Below are positions 7,572-15,897 of a DNA stretch of 36,876 bases, piece after piece (position 1 is the stretch's first letter; each line of letters opens with the position of its first letter). Origin of the DNA: Gemmatimonadota bacterium (GTDB lineage: Bacteria > Gemmatimonadota > Gemmatimonadetes > Gemmatimonadales > Gemmatimonadaceae); contig JAPLKT010000138.1 of assembly GCA_026387895.1 (NCBI GenBank), forward strand, positions 1-36,876, given 5' to 3'. The notes under the pieces are model-generated. The model saw only the letters and a list, made by a program, of their open reading frames with translations. It made no database searches and had not been told where the DNA came from. A program made the translations under genes and the position numbers.

Positions 7572-8272
7572 GACGGCCCCTCTGGAGTCAGCGGCGTGTT
7601 CGGATTGATGTCAATCATGCGCGCGCTCCCGAGATACTCCACGCTGCGCGGATTCTGGATCTGCCGCAACCGCCTCACCACCTCGGCAATCCGCCGCGCC
7701 TGCTCGGCAATCGTCACGAGCGCCTCCTGTGTCTCCCGCTCCGTGAGCATATCCTGCTCGATCAACGCGGCGTGCGACAGCAGCGCGGCCAATGGATTGT
7801 TGATTTCGTGCTGAAGCGCCAATGACGTCTCACCGATACCGGCCAGATAGCGCGCTTTCCCCAGTTCCTCCTCCGCCGTACGGCGCGCGGCCGACACCTC
7901 AATCTGGCGCTCCGCAATACGCAGCCGCGCCTGCACTCGGTTGGGGGTCACGGGCTTGGACATATAGTCGTCAGCCCCCGCGTCGAGGACCTCCGTGAGG
8001 TCTTCAGAGCTGGCACGCCCAGTCACAATCAAGATGAACGGCACGTCACCGCGCGCCGACGCGCGAATACGACGGCACAGTGCCAATCCGTCGAGACGCG
8101 GCATCTCCCAGTCGAGAATGATCATGGGGGCCGGAGCGGCGACATACGCCTGCCATGCGGCCTCCCCGTCGGCCGCCATCGCCGTGACGGTGTGTCCGGC
8201 CTGCGTAATGACGTGCGACAGCAGGACGCGCATGGTCGGATCGTCATCGGCGAGCAGGACATTCAGTGGCAC
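7568..8272 (-). CDS. Response-regulator receiver fused to a HisKA domain without an ATPase domain
   Basis: Residues 4-120 (from the GTG at 8272) form a CheY-like receiver with acidic Asp10/Asp11, phospho-acceptor Asp54 in ILDWEMPRLDG, Thr84 and Lys106 in MSKP. After a short helical linker, residues 145-215 form a dimerisation/phosphotransfer helix pair with an intact H-box, ALQHEINNPLAALLSH (His155). The protein ends at 234 residues with no N, G1, F or G2 boxes, so the HATPase domain is missing; nfo begins immediately, so no remnant follows. It may serve as a phosphotransfer or scaffold protein. The start is uncertain: the GTG at 8272 abuts the receiver, while a GTG at 8368 would add 32 unconserved-looking residues. 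Confidence 0.85.
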   Translation of the reverse strand: MPLNVLLADDDPTMRVLLSHVITQAGHTVTAMAADGEAAWQAYVAAPAPMIILDWEMPRLDGLALCRRIRASARGDVPFILIVTGRASSEDLTEVLDAGADDYMSKPVTPNRVQARLRIAERQIEVSAARRTAEEELGKARYLAGIGETSLALQHEINNPLAALLSHAALIEQDMLTERETQEALVTIAEQARRIAEVVRRLRQIQNPRSVEYLGSARMIDINPNTPLTPEGPS

Positions 8273-8469
8273 GTCGGGATGTCTCGTCTTGCCGGTGGAG
8301 GAACATGCAAAGAACGCCGAACTCCGTGAAATCTGCCCAGTAGACTCTCCAAACGCGACCTCGGTCACGACGGCCTCCCCACTCTCCGCTGGCCCGTGGT
8401 TGACGGTATCTTTCAGGGGCAGCCCACCACGGTCCGCTCTCCCGCTCTCCCATTCGCACGGTACCCGCC

Positions 8470-10107
8470 ATGTCCTCGACTCCCCATACCGGCGTCCGCC
8501 GGATTCCGCCCGCCGTCAACGAGCCGATCAAGTCGTACGCCCCCGGCTCCCCTGAACGCGCCGAGGTCAAAGCGCGCCTCGCGGCTATGGAAAAGGAGTG
8601 TCCGGAAATCCCGCTGGTCATCAACGGCAAGGAAATCCGCACCGGCGACATCGCCAAAGCCACCTCGCCGCACAAGCACGCCCACGTGACGGCAACCTGG
8701 CACAAGGCCACCACCGCCAACGTGCAGGCCGCCACCGAGGCCGCTACGGCCGCCCAGCGCGAATGGGGGAGCTGGACCTGGGAGGACCGCGCCGCGGTCT
8801 TCCTGCGCGCCGCTGACCTCCTCACCACCACCTGGCGCAGCACGATCAACGCCGCCACGATGCTGGGCCAGTCCAAAACCATCTTCCAGAGCGAAATCGA
8901 CGCCGCCTGCGAGATGGCCGACTTCTGGCGCTTCAACGTACAGTTCGCCTCGGAGCTCATCGCCGAACAGCCGATCTCCGGCCCCGGCGTCTGGAATCAG
9001 ACCGACTACCGCGGCCTCGAAGGGTTTGTCTACGCGGTGTCGCCATTCAACTTTACAGCCATCGGCGGCAACCTACCGACCGCCCCGGCGCTCATGGGCT
9101 CCACCGCCGTCTGGAAGCCGGCCGGAACGGCGATCCTCTCGGCGCACTACACCATGCAGCTCCTGCGTGAGGCCGGGCTCCCCGACGGCGTGATCAACTT
9201 CGTCCCCGGCGACGCCAACACCGTCAGCGACGTTGCGCTCAACAGCCGCGACTTGGCCGGCGTCCACTTCACCGGCAGCACCGCCGTCTTCAACTCGATG
9301 TGGAAGCGCATCGGCGCCGATGTCGGACGCTACAAGTCGTACCCGCGCATCGTCGGTGAGACGGGGGGCAAGGACTTCATCATCGCGCATCCGAGCGCCG
9401 AGGCAAGCGCGGTGGCCGTCGGCCTCGTGCGTGGCGCCTTTGAGTATCAGGGGCAGAAGTGCTCTGCCGCCAGCCGTTGTTATATCCCGAAGTCGCTCTG
9501 GCCGGCCGTGCGCGACCAAGCGCTCGCCATGATGCAGGACATCCGCATGGGCGATGTAAACGATTTCCGGAACTTCATGGGCGCCGTCATCGACAAAAAG
9601 GCCTTCGGTCGCATCAAGGGCTATCTCGACGACGCCAAGCAGAACGCCACGATCCTCGGCGGCGGTGGCTGCGACGATTCCAAGGGCTGGTTCGTGGAGC
9701 CGACCCTCATTCAGACGGAAAACCCGGGCTATCGCCTCCTCTGCGAGGAGATCTTTGGCCCAGTGCTCACCGCCTACGTGTACGACGATGCCAAGTGGAG
9801 CGAGACGCTCAAAATCGTCGACGAGACCTCGCCGTACGCCCTCACCGGCGCCGTCTTCGCCCAGGATCGCAACGCCGTGCACGAAGCGCATCACGCGCTC
9901 CGCAACGCCGCCGGCAACTTCTATGTGAACGACAAGTGCACCGGCGCCGTGGTAGGCCAGCAGCCGTTTGGCGGCGCCCGCGCCTCCGGCACCAACGACA
10001 AGGCGGGCTCCAAGCTCAACCTCGTCCGCTGGACCAGCGCCCGCACCATCAAGGAAACGTTCAATCCGCCGACGGACTACCGCTATCCCTTCATGGGGGC
10101 GGAGTGA
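8470..10107 (+). CDS. pruA: L-glutamate gamma-semialdehyde (1-pyrroline-5-carboxylate) dehydrogenase
   Basis: This enzyme oxidises glutamate-5-semialdehyde to glutamate with NAD+, the second step of proline breakdown. At 545 residues it resembles the stand-alone ALDH4 type rather than the PutA fusion. It has the ALDH core motifs: SPFNFTAIGGN, VWKPA, VHFTGST, the general base Glu297 in GETGGKD, the nucleophile Cys331 in GQKCSAASR, EEIFGPVL, and QQPFGGARASGTNDK near the end. The ATG at 8470 gives the typical N-terminal arm. No proline dehydrogenase is adjacent. The stop overlaps the PhzF-family start as GTGA. The gene is divergent from the receiver-HisKA gene, and I saw no convincing promoter in the gap. 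Confidence 0.95.
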   Translation: MSSTPHTGVRRIPPAVNEPIKSYAPGSPERAEVKARLAAMEKECPEIPLVINGKEIRTGDIAKATSPHKHAHVTATWHKATTANVQAATEAATAAQREWGSWTWEDRAAVFLRAADLLTTTWRSTINAATMLGQSKTIFQSEIDAACEMADFWRFNVQFASELIAEQPISGPGVWNQTDYRGLEGFVYAVSPFNFTAIGGNLPTAPALMGSTAVWKPAGTAILSAHYTMQLLREAGLPDGVINFVPGDANTVSDVALNSRDLAGVHFTGSTAVFNSMWKRIGADVGRYKSYPRIVGETGGKDFIIAHPSAEASAVAVGLVRGAFEYQGQKCSAASRCYIPKSLWPAVRDQALAMMQDIRMGDVNDFRNFMGAVIDKKAFGRIKGYLDDAKQNATILGGGGCDDSKGWFVEPTLIQTENPGYRLLCEEIFGPVLTAYVYDDAKWSETLKIVDETSPYALTGAVFAQDRNAVHEAHHALRNAAGNFYVNDKCTGAVVGQQPFGGARASGTNDKAGSKLNLVRWTSARTIKETFNPPTDYRYPFMGAE

Positions 10108-11015
10108 CCCGCGTTCGCTACGTCACGCTCGACGTCTTCACCGACCGCGCCTTCGGGGGAAATCAGCTCGCCGTCTTCCCCGACGCGCGCGAGATCCCGG
10201 AAGAGTTGCTGCTCACCATCACCCGTGAGTTCAACTTTTCCGAAACCACCTTCTGCTATCCGCCGAGCGATCCACGGTTCTCCTCCACGGTGCGCATTTT
10301 CACGCCGGGCTCTGAGGTTCCCTTTGCCGGGCACCCAACGGTGGGCACGGCGATCGCACTCGTGCAACTCGGCCTCGCTGGGACGCTGGACGGAGAATCG
10401 CAGTTGCTCCTGGACGAGAAGGTCGGTCCGATTCCGGTGACTGTGCGGGCGACGCCACATGGTGCGTACTTCGCGCAGTTCTCCGTGGCGCAGCTCCCAG
10501 AGTTTGGCACATCGGCGCCGTCGCGGGGCAAGCTCGCCGAAATCCTCCTGCTTGATCCTGAAGACATTTTGGGAGCGCCGATGGCACCCACCGGCGTGTC
10601 GTGCGGTCTCCCGTTCTTGATGGTGCCGCTCCGTTCTGTGGACGCGGTCGCTCGCGCCCGCGTGCGCATTGACGCGTGGGAGAGCACGCTCAAGGGGAGC
10701 TGGGCCTCGGAACTCTTTGTCTTTGCCAACGATCCGAGCGGTGGTGAGAACCACCTGCACGCTCGCTGCTTCGTTCCGGGCCTCAATGTGCCCGAGGACC
10801 CCGCGACGGGTTCTGCGAATGCCGGACTCGCGGGCTATCTCGCCAGCAAGAGCAAGATTCAGGACGGCACCCTGCGCTGGACGGTCGATCAGGGCGTCGA
10901 AATGGGGCGTCCGAGTCGTCTCGAGATTGAAGCCGACAAGGTCGCCGGCGCCATCACCGCCGTACGCGTCGGCGGTCACGCCGTGATGGTGTGCGAGGGG
11001 ACCATCGCGATCTGA
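10104..11015 (+). CDS. PhzF family isomerase-like protein
   Basis: PhzF-like proteins have a diaminopimelate-epimerase fold; the founding member isomerises a phenazine precursor, but most homologues have unknown substrates. The 303 residues contain the family marks YVTLDVFTDRAFGGNQLAVF, the acid/base Glu47 in NFSETTF, PFAGHPTVGTA and the C-terminal EDPATGSANAGLAGYL. No other phenazine genes are nearby, so phenazine synthesis is unlikely. The start is the GTG at 10104 overlapping the pruA stop as GTGA; longer readings run through pruA in another frame. Coupling to pruA hints at a role near amino-acid catabolism, which is inference. It converges on the Omp85-like gene across a 33-base gap with no clear hairpin. 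Confidence 0.9.
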   Translation: MTRVRYVTLDVFTDRAFGGNQLAVFPDAREIPEELLLTITREFNFSETTFCYPPSDPRFSSTVRIFTPGSEVPFAGHPTVGTAIALVQLGLAGTLDGESQLLLDEKVGPIPVTVRATPHGAYFAQFSVAQLPEFGTSAPSRGKLAEILLLDPEDILGAPMAPTGVSCGLPFLMVPLRSVDAVARARVRIDAWESTLKGSWASELFVFANDPSGGENHLHARCFVPGLNVPEDPATGSANAGLAGYLASKSKIQDGTLRWTVDQGVEMGRPSRLEIEADKVAGAITAVRVGGHAVMVCEGTIAI

Positions 11016-11048
11016 GGCGAGTGCCGCAGGTATCGCGCCCGTTGCCGG

Positions 11049-13508
11049 CTAGAATCGGGCCTCGAGATACAGATCCAATCGAGTTTGCTTCGCCGGATAC
11101 ATACCGCGCGACAGATCTACGCGAAACAGCCCGTCAAGAAAGCTGGCGCCAACACCGACGCCGCTCAGCGCACGTCCCTGCGCACTCCACGACCGACGAT
11201 CCCCCGCCCATCCGGCATCGACAAACACAATGGGGCGTGCAATCGAGGTACTCGTCCCGAGCTCGGCGCGCGTCATCCAAAACGCATCACCGGCAGACGT
11301 GAGCGCGCTCTGCCCGCGAATCGTCTGCGAACCACCGAGATAGAACAGCCGCTGCGTCGGGACCGAACCCGCCGTCCAGCCACCACTCGTGGTGATCGCG
11401 CCGGCGAGCCGCCCCACACTCTTGGACACCGTGAGGTCTACGAGCCCACGGCCGTAACTCAGGTCGCCAGCCGCGCCCTCGAACCGTACGTCGCTCAGCA
11501 GACGCCAGCCCTTGGGATCAAGGCCCATCGACTTGTGCACCCGCACAGAGGCGCCATACTCCACCGCGCGCGTGGCAAGCGGATTCGCAATGAACCGCGT
11601 ATCGTTCCCACCGCCGAACAGCGTCCACCGCGAGTTCACATCGGCGCCCCACTGCTGCTCCCCAAAGACGCGCCATTCGAGTTGCCCCCACCGTGGCGTC
11701 GTCCCCTTCACCTCGGCGCCCCAACTGCGATAGTACGCCCCTTCGTCGCGCGCATAGAGAAGTCCGCCCAGTGACGCGCCGAAATCGAGTGGGGTGCCCC
11801 AGTCGTTCATCGCGTCGAGCCTGCGGTAGACGCTCCCGCGGATGGTCGATCGGCCATTGCCGCGTGCGAGCCCCAACTCGGCGTTCAGCTGACGATCGGC
11901 GAACGCACCACGCACACCAAGCGACGCGGTGTAGCCTTGCCCGAGCACGCTTGAGGCGACGATGCCGGTGCCCAAGCCCTCCACGCGGTTGTAGCGGGTC
12001 TGCGACAGCCCGTACGCGAGCTGAATTTTTTGTGGCCCCCAGCCGGACTGCAAGCCAAGGCCCAGGGCCTTCACCAACAGGTCCCGATCCGACGATCCGA
12101 ACACTTCCTCACCGGCATCGTAGATCGACGGCGGGAGGTCTGGGGAGTTCACGAGCTTCGTGCTGTCGCAGGGAATCTTCTCCATCACGTCCAGCGTCCC
12201 TTGATACCGGCGCACCTGCCGCGTGTACACGTCGCTGGTGGCGCACTCCTTGGCCTTGAGCGCCGCGAGTTCCTTCACGCGCGCCGCGCGCGCGATGCGC
12301 ATGAGCGAGTCGCGCAACGCCATCGGCGTCTTGGCGGCATTCAGCGAGTCGCGGTACTGCACGAGACGCGTCGGGCCGCTCGCGATAATCGGGAGCGGCG
12401 CATCGAGCGTGTTGACCGATTCGTATTTGAACTTCTGTTCCATGGTGACGGGGATCCGAATGAATCCCGCCTGTGCGTTTCCCTCGAAGGCCTGCGAGCG
12501 TGGTAACCAGAACTTCTGGTTGTAGAGCCCGTACTCCATGGTGATCGCACTGACATCGACCTTCAGAGGCGAGAGGATCGCCTTCGCTAAGAACGCGACA
12601 CCCGCATTGGGGGGTCCACCCCGGCCACGCCCACCGCGCCCATTCGTCGTCGTGGTATCGCCCGCCTCCACACGCGCCACGGAATCCGCCTTCCGGCGTT
12701 GCGTCTCGTCGTCAGCGAATGCCCACACATCTAACTGCTCACTGATGCGGTACACCGCACGCACGAGGTGGCCTGACTCTTCGTCGAACCAGAACGAACC
12801 GACGCTCAAGTTCCACTTTGGACTACGTGCCGCAATTTTGAGCTCGCGCAGCACGAGCTTCTTGCCGTCGGGCAGCCCCATCGTGACCGAGTCGCCGCTC
12901 GCATAGGTGTAATACGCCTCGGCGCCAGCCGCGATTGGATGCACGAACTCGCGTTCGTCCACATCGGACTGCACCAACCCGCCACCAATCCAGAGTTGCT
13001 CACGCCCCGGGTAATAGGGAACGGGCGACATTCCGCTCACATTTCCTACAACATTCCCCGCCCCACCCGCGATCGGTACGGCCGTGCGATCGCCCTTCAG
13101 CTCGACCACCGCGCCCTTGCCGCGCTCCCACCGCACGCGTGAGGCATCCTCGTGGCGCAAGGCGAGCCGATCGCGAGCGACCGCCTTCATGGCCATCCCG
13201 ACACTGATGCGCTGATACGTGGTCGCGTCATAACTCGCGAGCAGCGAGTCTTGTGCGAGTCGCGTGGCGCGTGCGCGTAGGACCAGCGACTTCGCGGCGT
13301 CGTCTTTGTACGCTGAGGCGAGCATCGCCGGGGTGACCGGCACGCGACGGGGCTCGCGCGCCGGGCGGACGACCCCTGTTTCCTCACGGAGCATCCGTGC
13401 CTCGGTGCGAGCGGTCGCGCGCGCCTGACAGGCGGAGTCGCAGTTGGCGCGTACACTCACGCCAACGGAGGCTTGAAAGGCGAACAGAACGGGGAGCAGA
13501 GCAATCAT
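11049..13508 (-). CDS. Outer-membrane beta-barrel protein, Omp85/BamA-TamA-like C-terminus
   Basis: The 819-residue product begins with a signal peptide (MIALLPVLFAFQASVGVSVRA). Residues from about 20 to 480 are an uncharacterised periplasmic part with strand-rich stretches such as TMEYGLYNQKFWLPRS, a Gly/Arg-rich insert (GRGGRGRGGPP), and a helical region with KELAALKAKECATS. From about residue 500 to the end, alternating strands form a barrel. The closing part resembles the Omp85 superfamily: LGGSQTIRGQ (compare the RGF/RGY motif), IVFVDAGWAG, GVGVGASFLDGLFRVDLSRG and a terminal Phe. The overall layout recalls DUF5686-type surface proteins. The ATG at 13508 is chosen because the longer frame (to 13649) would overlap the divergent decarboxylase gene. 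Function is unknown. Confidence 0.8.
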   Translation of the reverse strand: MIALLPVLFAFQASVGVSVRANCDSACQARATARTEARMLREETGVVRPAREPRRVPVTPAMLASAYKDDAAKSLVLRARATRLAQDSLLASYDATTYQRISVGMAMKAVARDRLALRHEDASRVRWERGKGAVVELKGDRTAVPIAGGAGNVVGNVSGMSPVPYYPGREQLWIGGGLVQSDVDEREFVHPIAAGAEAYYTYASGDSVTMGLPDGKKLVLRELKIAARSPKWNLSVGSFWFDEESGHLVRAVYRISEQLDVWAFADDETQRRKADSVARVEAGDTTTTNGRGGRGRGGPPNAGVAFLAKAILSPLKVDVSAITMEYGLYNQKFWLPRSQAFEGNAQAGFIRIPVTMEQKFKYESVNTLDAPLPIIASGPTRLVQYRDSLNAAKTPMALRDSLMRIARAARVKELAALKAKECATSDVYTRQVRRYQGTLDVMEKIPCDSTKLVNSPDLPPSIYDAGEEVFGSSDRDLLVKALGLGLQSGWGPQKIQLAYGLSQTRYNRVEGLGTGIVASSVLGQGYTASLGVRGAFADRQLNAELGLARGNGRSTIRGSVYRRLDAMNDWGTPLDFGASLGGLLYARDEGAYYRSWGAEVKGTTPRWGQLEWRVFGEQQWGADVNSRWTLFGGGNDTRFIANPLATRAVEYGASVRVHKSMGLDPKGWRLLSDVRFEGAAGDLSYGRGLVDLTVSKSVGRLAGAITTSGGWTAGSVPTQRLFYLGGSQTIRGQSALTSAGDAFWMTRAELGTSTSIARPIVFVDAGWAGDRRSWSAQGRALSGVGVGASFLDGLFRVDLSRGMYPAKQTRLDLYLEARF

Positions 13509-13586
13509 CCGGGGGAGACTCGAGGTTTTGAGTGCGTAGTGAGTATACGCGCGTGGCGAGCCCGAAGTTTCGTTATTCTTCTTTCT

Positions 13587-15035
13587 ATGATACCTACGTC
13601 CGCCGAGACCCGCGACATCCCGCTCGAAGAATTCCGCGCCCAGGCCCACAAGCTCGCTGACTGGATCGCGCGGTACCTCGAAGATCCCGCTCGTTATCCG
13701 GTGCTCCCGCCCCTCGTGCCGGGCGCCACCCGCGACAAGCTCCCGCCCGCCCCGCCGCAGCAGGGCGAGTCACTCGAAACCATCCTCACCGACTTCGAGA
13801 AGACGATTCTTCCAGGGCTCACGCACTGGAACCATCCGGGCTTTATGGCCTACTTCGCCAATAGCGCCACGGCCCCCGGGATCCTCGCCGAATTCCTAAT
13901 GGCGGCGCTGAATGTGAACGGGATGCTGTGGCGGACGAGTCCCGCCGCCACGGAACTCGAAGGAGTCGTCACCGATTGGCTGCGCCAGCTGTTGGGACTC
14001 ACCCCCGGCTGGTTCGGCATGGTGAACGATCTGGCGAGCACGAGCACGCTGTACGCGCTTGCCGCCGCGCGCGAGGCGGACGAATCACTCAACGTGCGCC
14101 GACTTGGCCTTGCTGGTCGCGATCTGCCGCGCATGCGCGTGTATTGCTCTGAATGGGCGCACAACAGCATCGACAAAGCGGCGATGACGCTCGGGCTTGG
14201 CTCGGAGAATGTGGTACGCGTGAAGGCCGACGCCGAGTTCCGCATGCGTCCTGAGTTGCTCGAGGCCGCGATCGCCGCGGACCGTGCGGCGGGCTACAAG
14301 CCCATCGCGATTGTGGCCACGGTGGGCACCACGAGTATGACCAGTGTGGATCCCGTGCCGGCGATTGCCGATATCGCGCAGCGCGAGCAGCTCTGGTTGC
14401 ACGTTGATGGCGCGTACGGCGGTGTCGCCGGCGCCGTCCCCGAGTTGCGCCATTTGCTCGACGGCGTGGATCGTGCGGATTCGTTCGTTGTGAACCCGCA
14501 TAAGTGGCTGTTCACGCCGATGGACTGTTCGGTGTTTTTTGTGCGGAAGCCGGCAGTGCTCAAGCGTGCGTTTAGTCTGATGGCCGCGTACCTAGAGACG
14601 GCGGAGCAGGATGTCGTGGTCAACTATATGGACTACGGCTATCAGCTGGGGCGTCGTTTCCGCTCGCTCAAACTGTGGATGGTGCTTCGTGCGTTCGGCG
14701 CCGAGGGGATTGCCACGCGGATTCGGCACCACTGCGCCTTGGCCTCGGAGTTCGCCGGATGGGTGCGCGGAGCGCCCAACTGGGAGGTTGCGGCCCCGCA
14801 TCCGTTCAGCACTATTTGCTTCCGGCATGTCCTGCCCGGCGAGGGGGTGGAGGCGACCAACGCCCGCAACGCGCGCATTCTTGACCGGGTTAACGAAAGT
14901 GGAGATATCTTCATATCCCACACGATGTTAGGGCCTGTTTATGTGATCCGCGTTGCACTCGGAAACCTGGGGACCGAGGAGCGCCATATTCGGCGTGCGT
15001 GGGAGCTCTTGCAGCAGGGGGCGCTCGCCGGATAA
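13587..15035 (+). CDS. PLP-dependent aromatic-L-amino-acid-type decarboxylase (group II)
   Basis: This fold-type I PLP enzyme probably decarboxylates an aromatic amino acid to its amine. The 482 residues align along their length with animal and plant aromatic decarboxylases. They show HWNHPGFMAYFANS, the PLP-stacking His192 in EWAHNSIDKAA, ATVGTTSMTSVDP, HVDGAYGG, the Schiff-base Lys306 in NPHKWLFTP, and LGRRFRSLKLWMVLR. The loop Tyr that separates decarboxylases from aldehyde synthases appears conserved as Tyr347 (VVNYMDY). The ATG at 13587 has no Shine-Dalgarno; a TATTCT element 7 bases ahead makes a leaderless message possible. The exact amino-acid substrate (Trp, Tyr, DOPA, Phe) is not determined. 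It is divergent from the Omp85-like gene. Confidence 0.92.
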   Translation: MIPTSAETRDIPLEEFRAQAHKLADWIARYLEDPARYPVLPPLVPGATRDKLPPAPPQQGESLETILTDFEKTILPGLTHWNHPGFMAYFANSATAPGILAEFLMAALNVNGMLWRTSPAATELEGVVTDWLRQLLGLTPGWFGMVNDLASTSTLYALAAAREADESLNVRRLGLAGRDLPRMRVYCSEWAHNSIDKAAMTLGLGSENVVRVKADAEFRMRPELLEAAIAADRAAGYKPIAIVATVGTTSMTSVDPVPAIADIAQREQLWLHVDGAYGGVAGAVPELRHLLDGVDRADSFVVNPHKWLFTPMDCSVFFVRKPAVLKRAFSLMAAYLETAEQDVVVNYMDYGYQLGRRFRSLKLWMVLRAFGAEGIATRIRHHCALASEFAGWVRGAPNWEVAAPHPFSTICFRHVLPGEGVEATNARNARILDRVNESGDIFISHTMLGPVYVIRVALGNLGTEERHIRRAWELLQQGALAG

Positions 15036-15188
15036 CAGCACTGTCAGGGTGCTGGGGCTAGCGGCAGCGCACGTGGGTGTATTTATTTTTGACGGTTGGA
15101 TCCAGAGTAGGAGCGATACCGGCCCATGCTCTGGGCTAGTGCTGTAGGCAGTGCTTATGCTGGCTTATATCCCGCGGGAGAGTTTGTC

Positions 15189-15746
15189 ATGATGCGTCGA
15201 ATCGCGATTGCTGCGCTGGTGCTCAGTACCGCCGTGGCGTGCTCAAAGAGCACGGCACCGGTGCAAGCCGATGTCAGCCAGTTGCAGTTGGATGCGGTGA
15301 ACCCGACGAACCTCACCTTCTCGGCGACGAACGGACTCCCCACGGAGCCGTTTCACGTGGCGGTTGGACTGACGGGCTCTAACGCGCAAGTCACGGGGGC
15401 GGTCTTTCCGGACTCGCTCAAGCTGACGACCAGCCAGAATAAGGCGATCACCGCGTTGCGCAGCACCTTCGAGACCGCCAACAAGACGGATCTACTCGCC
15501 CTCAATGCGATTTACGTTCAAGCGGCGGCCGCCAAGAAAGCGGGCAAGGCATCGGCAGACATTATTGCCATCCTGAATCTCTCCAAGCCAATCCTCGCCC
15601 GCCTGACCACGCGTCTCGAAGCGTTGCGCGTTGCCATTGCGGCGTTGCTCACCCCGACGCAGAAAGCGTGGATCGTGTCGCATACGGTGCTTGCGCCGCC
15701 GGCTGGCTGGGTTGGCCCCATTGGTATCGTGGCGACGAACCCGTAG
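15189..15746 (+). CDS. LTxxQ-motif (Spy/CpxP-like) lipoprotein
   Basis: The 185-residue product has a lipoprotein signal ending in LSTAVAC (Cys18). It also has two LTxxQ motifs, LTTSQ at 79-83 and LTPTQ at 154-158, separated by mostly helical sequence. This is the arrangement of Spy/CpxP family periplasmic proteins, which act as chaperones or stress sensors. Similarity elsewhere is low, so assignment rests on the paired motifs, the length and the export signal. The ATG at 15189 follows a GGGAGAG ribosome site; a longer frame from 15126 lacks one. A strong terminator at 15762 closes the gene. In the 153-base gap upstream a TTGACG stands at 15089-15094, but no good -10 follows. Confidence 0.7.
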   Translation: MMRRIAIAALVLSTAVACSKSTAPVQADVSQLQLDAVNPTNLTFSATNGLPTEPFHVAVGLTGSNAQVTGAVFPDSLKLTTSQNKAITALRSTFETANKTDLLALNAIYVQAAAAKKAGKASADIIAILNLSKPILARLTTRLEALRVAIAALLTPTQKAWIVSHTVLAPPAGWVGPIGIVATNP

Positions 15747-15761
15747 GCGCGCGCGCTGAAC

Positions 15762-15792
15762 AAAAAGGCCGCGACGATGTCGCGGCCTTTTT
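15762..15792 (+). terminator. Rho-independent terminator of the lipoprotein gene
   Basis: The stem GGCCGCGAC/GTCGCGGCC has a GAT loop, an A5 run before it and a T7 run after it. It begins 15 bases past the lipoprotein stop codon and is a classical intrinsic terminator. The A-run could also let it work on the opposite strand. Confidence 0.93.
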
Positions 15793-15897
15793 TTGTATTT
15801 TCCGCATCACCAAACGGACGGGCTGTTCACGCTCTGGCCTCACCTGCGAGGTCCGTGGTATCGTTCCCGTGACACACCATAACCCACTGCCGCACCC

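Noticed and set aside
9459-10103. Upstream extension of the PhzF frame into pruA
   Set aside because: This part is out-of-frame pruA sequence; the PhzF domain starts exactly at the overlapping GTG at 10104.
15089-15117. Possible promoter TTGACG-N17-AGCGAT before the lipoprotein gene
   Set aside because: The -10 element matches poorly; only the -35-like hexamer is convincing.
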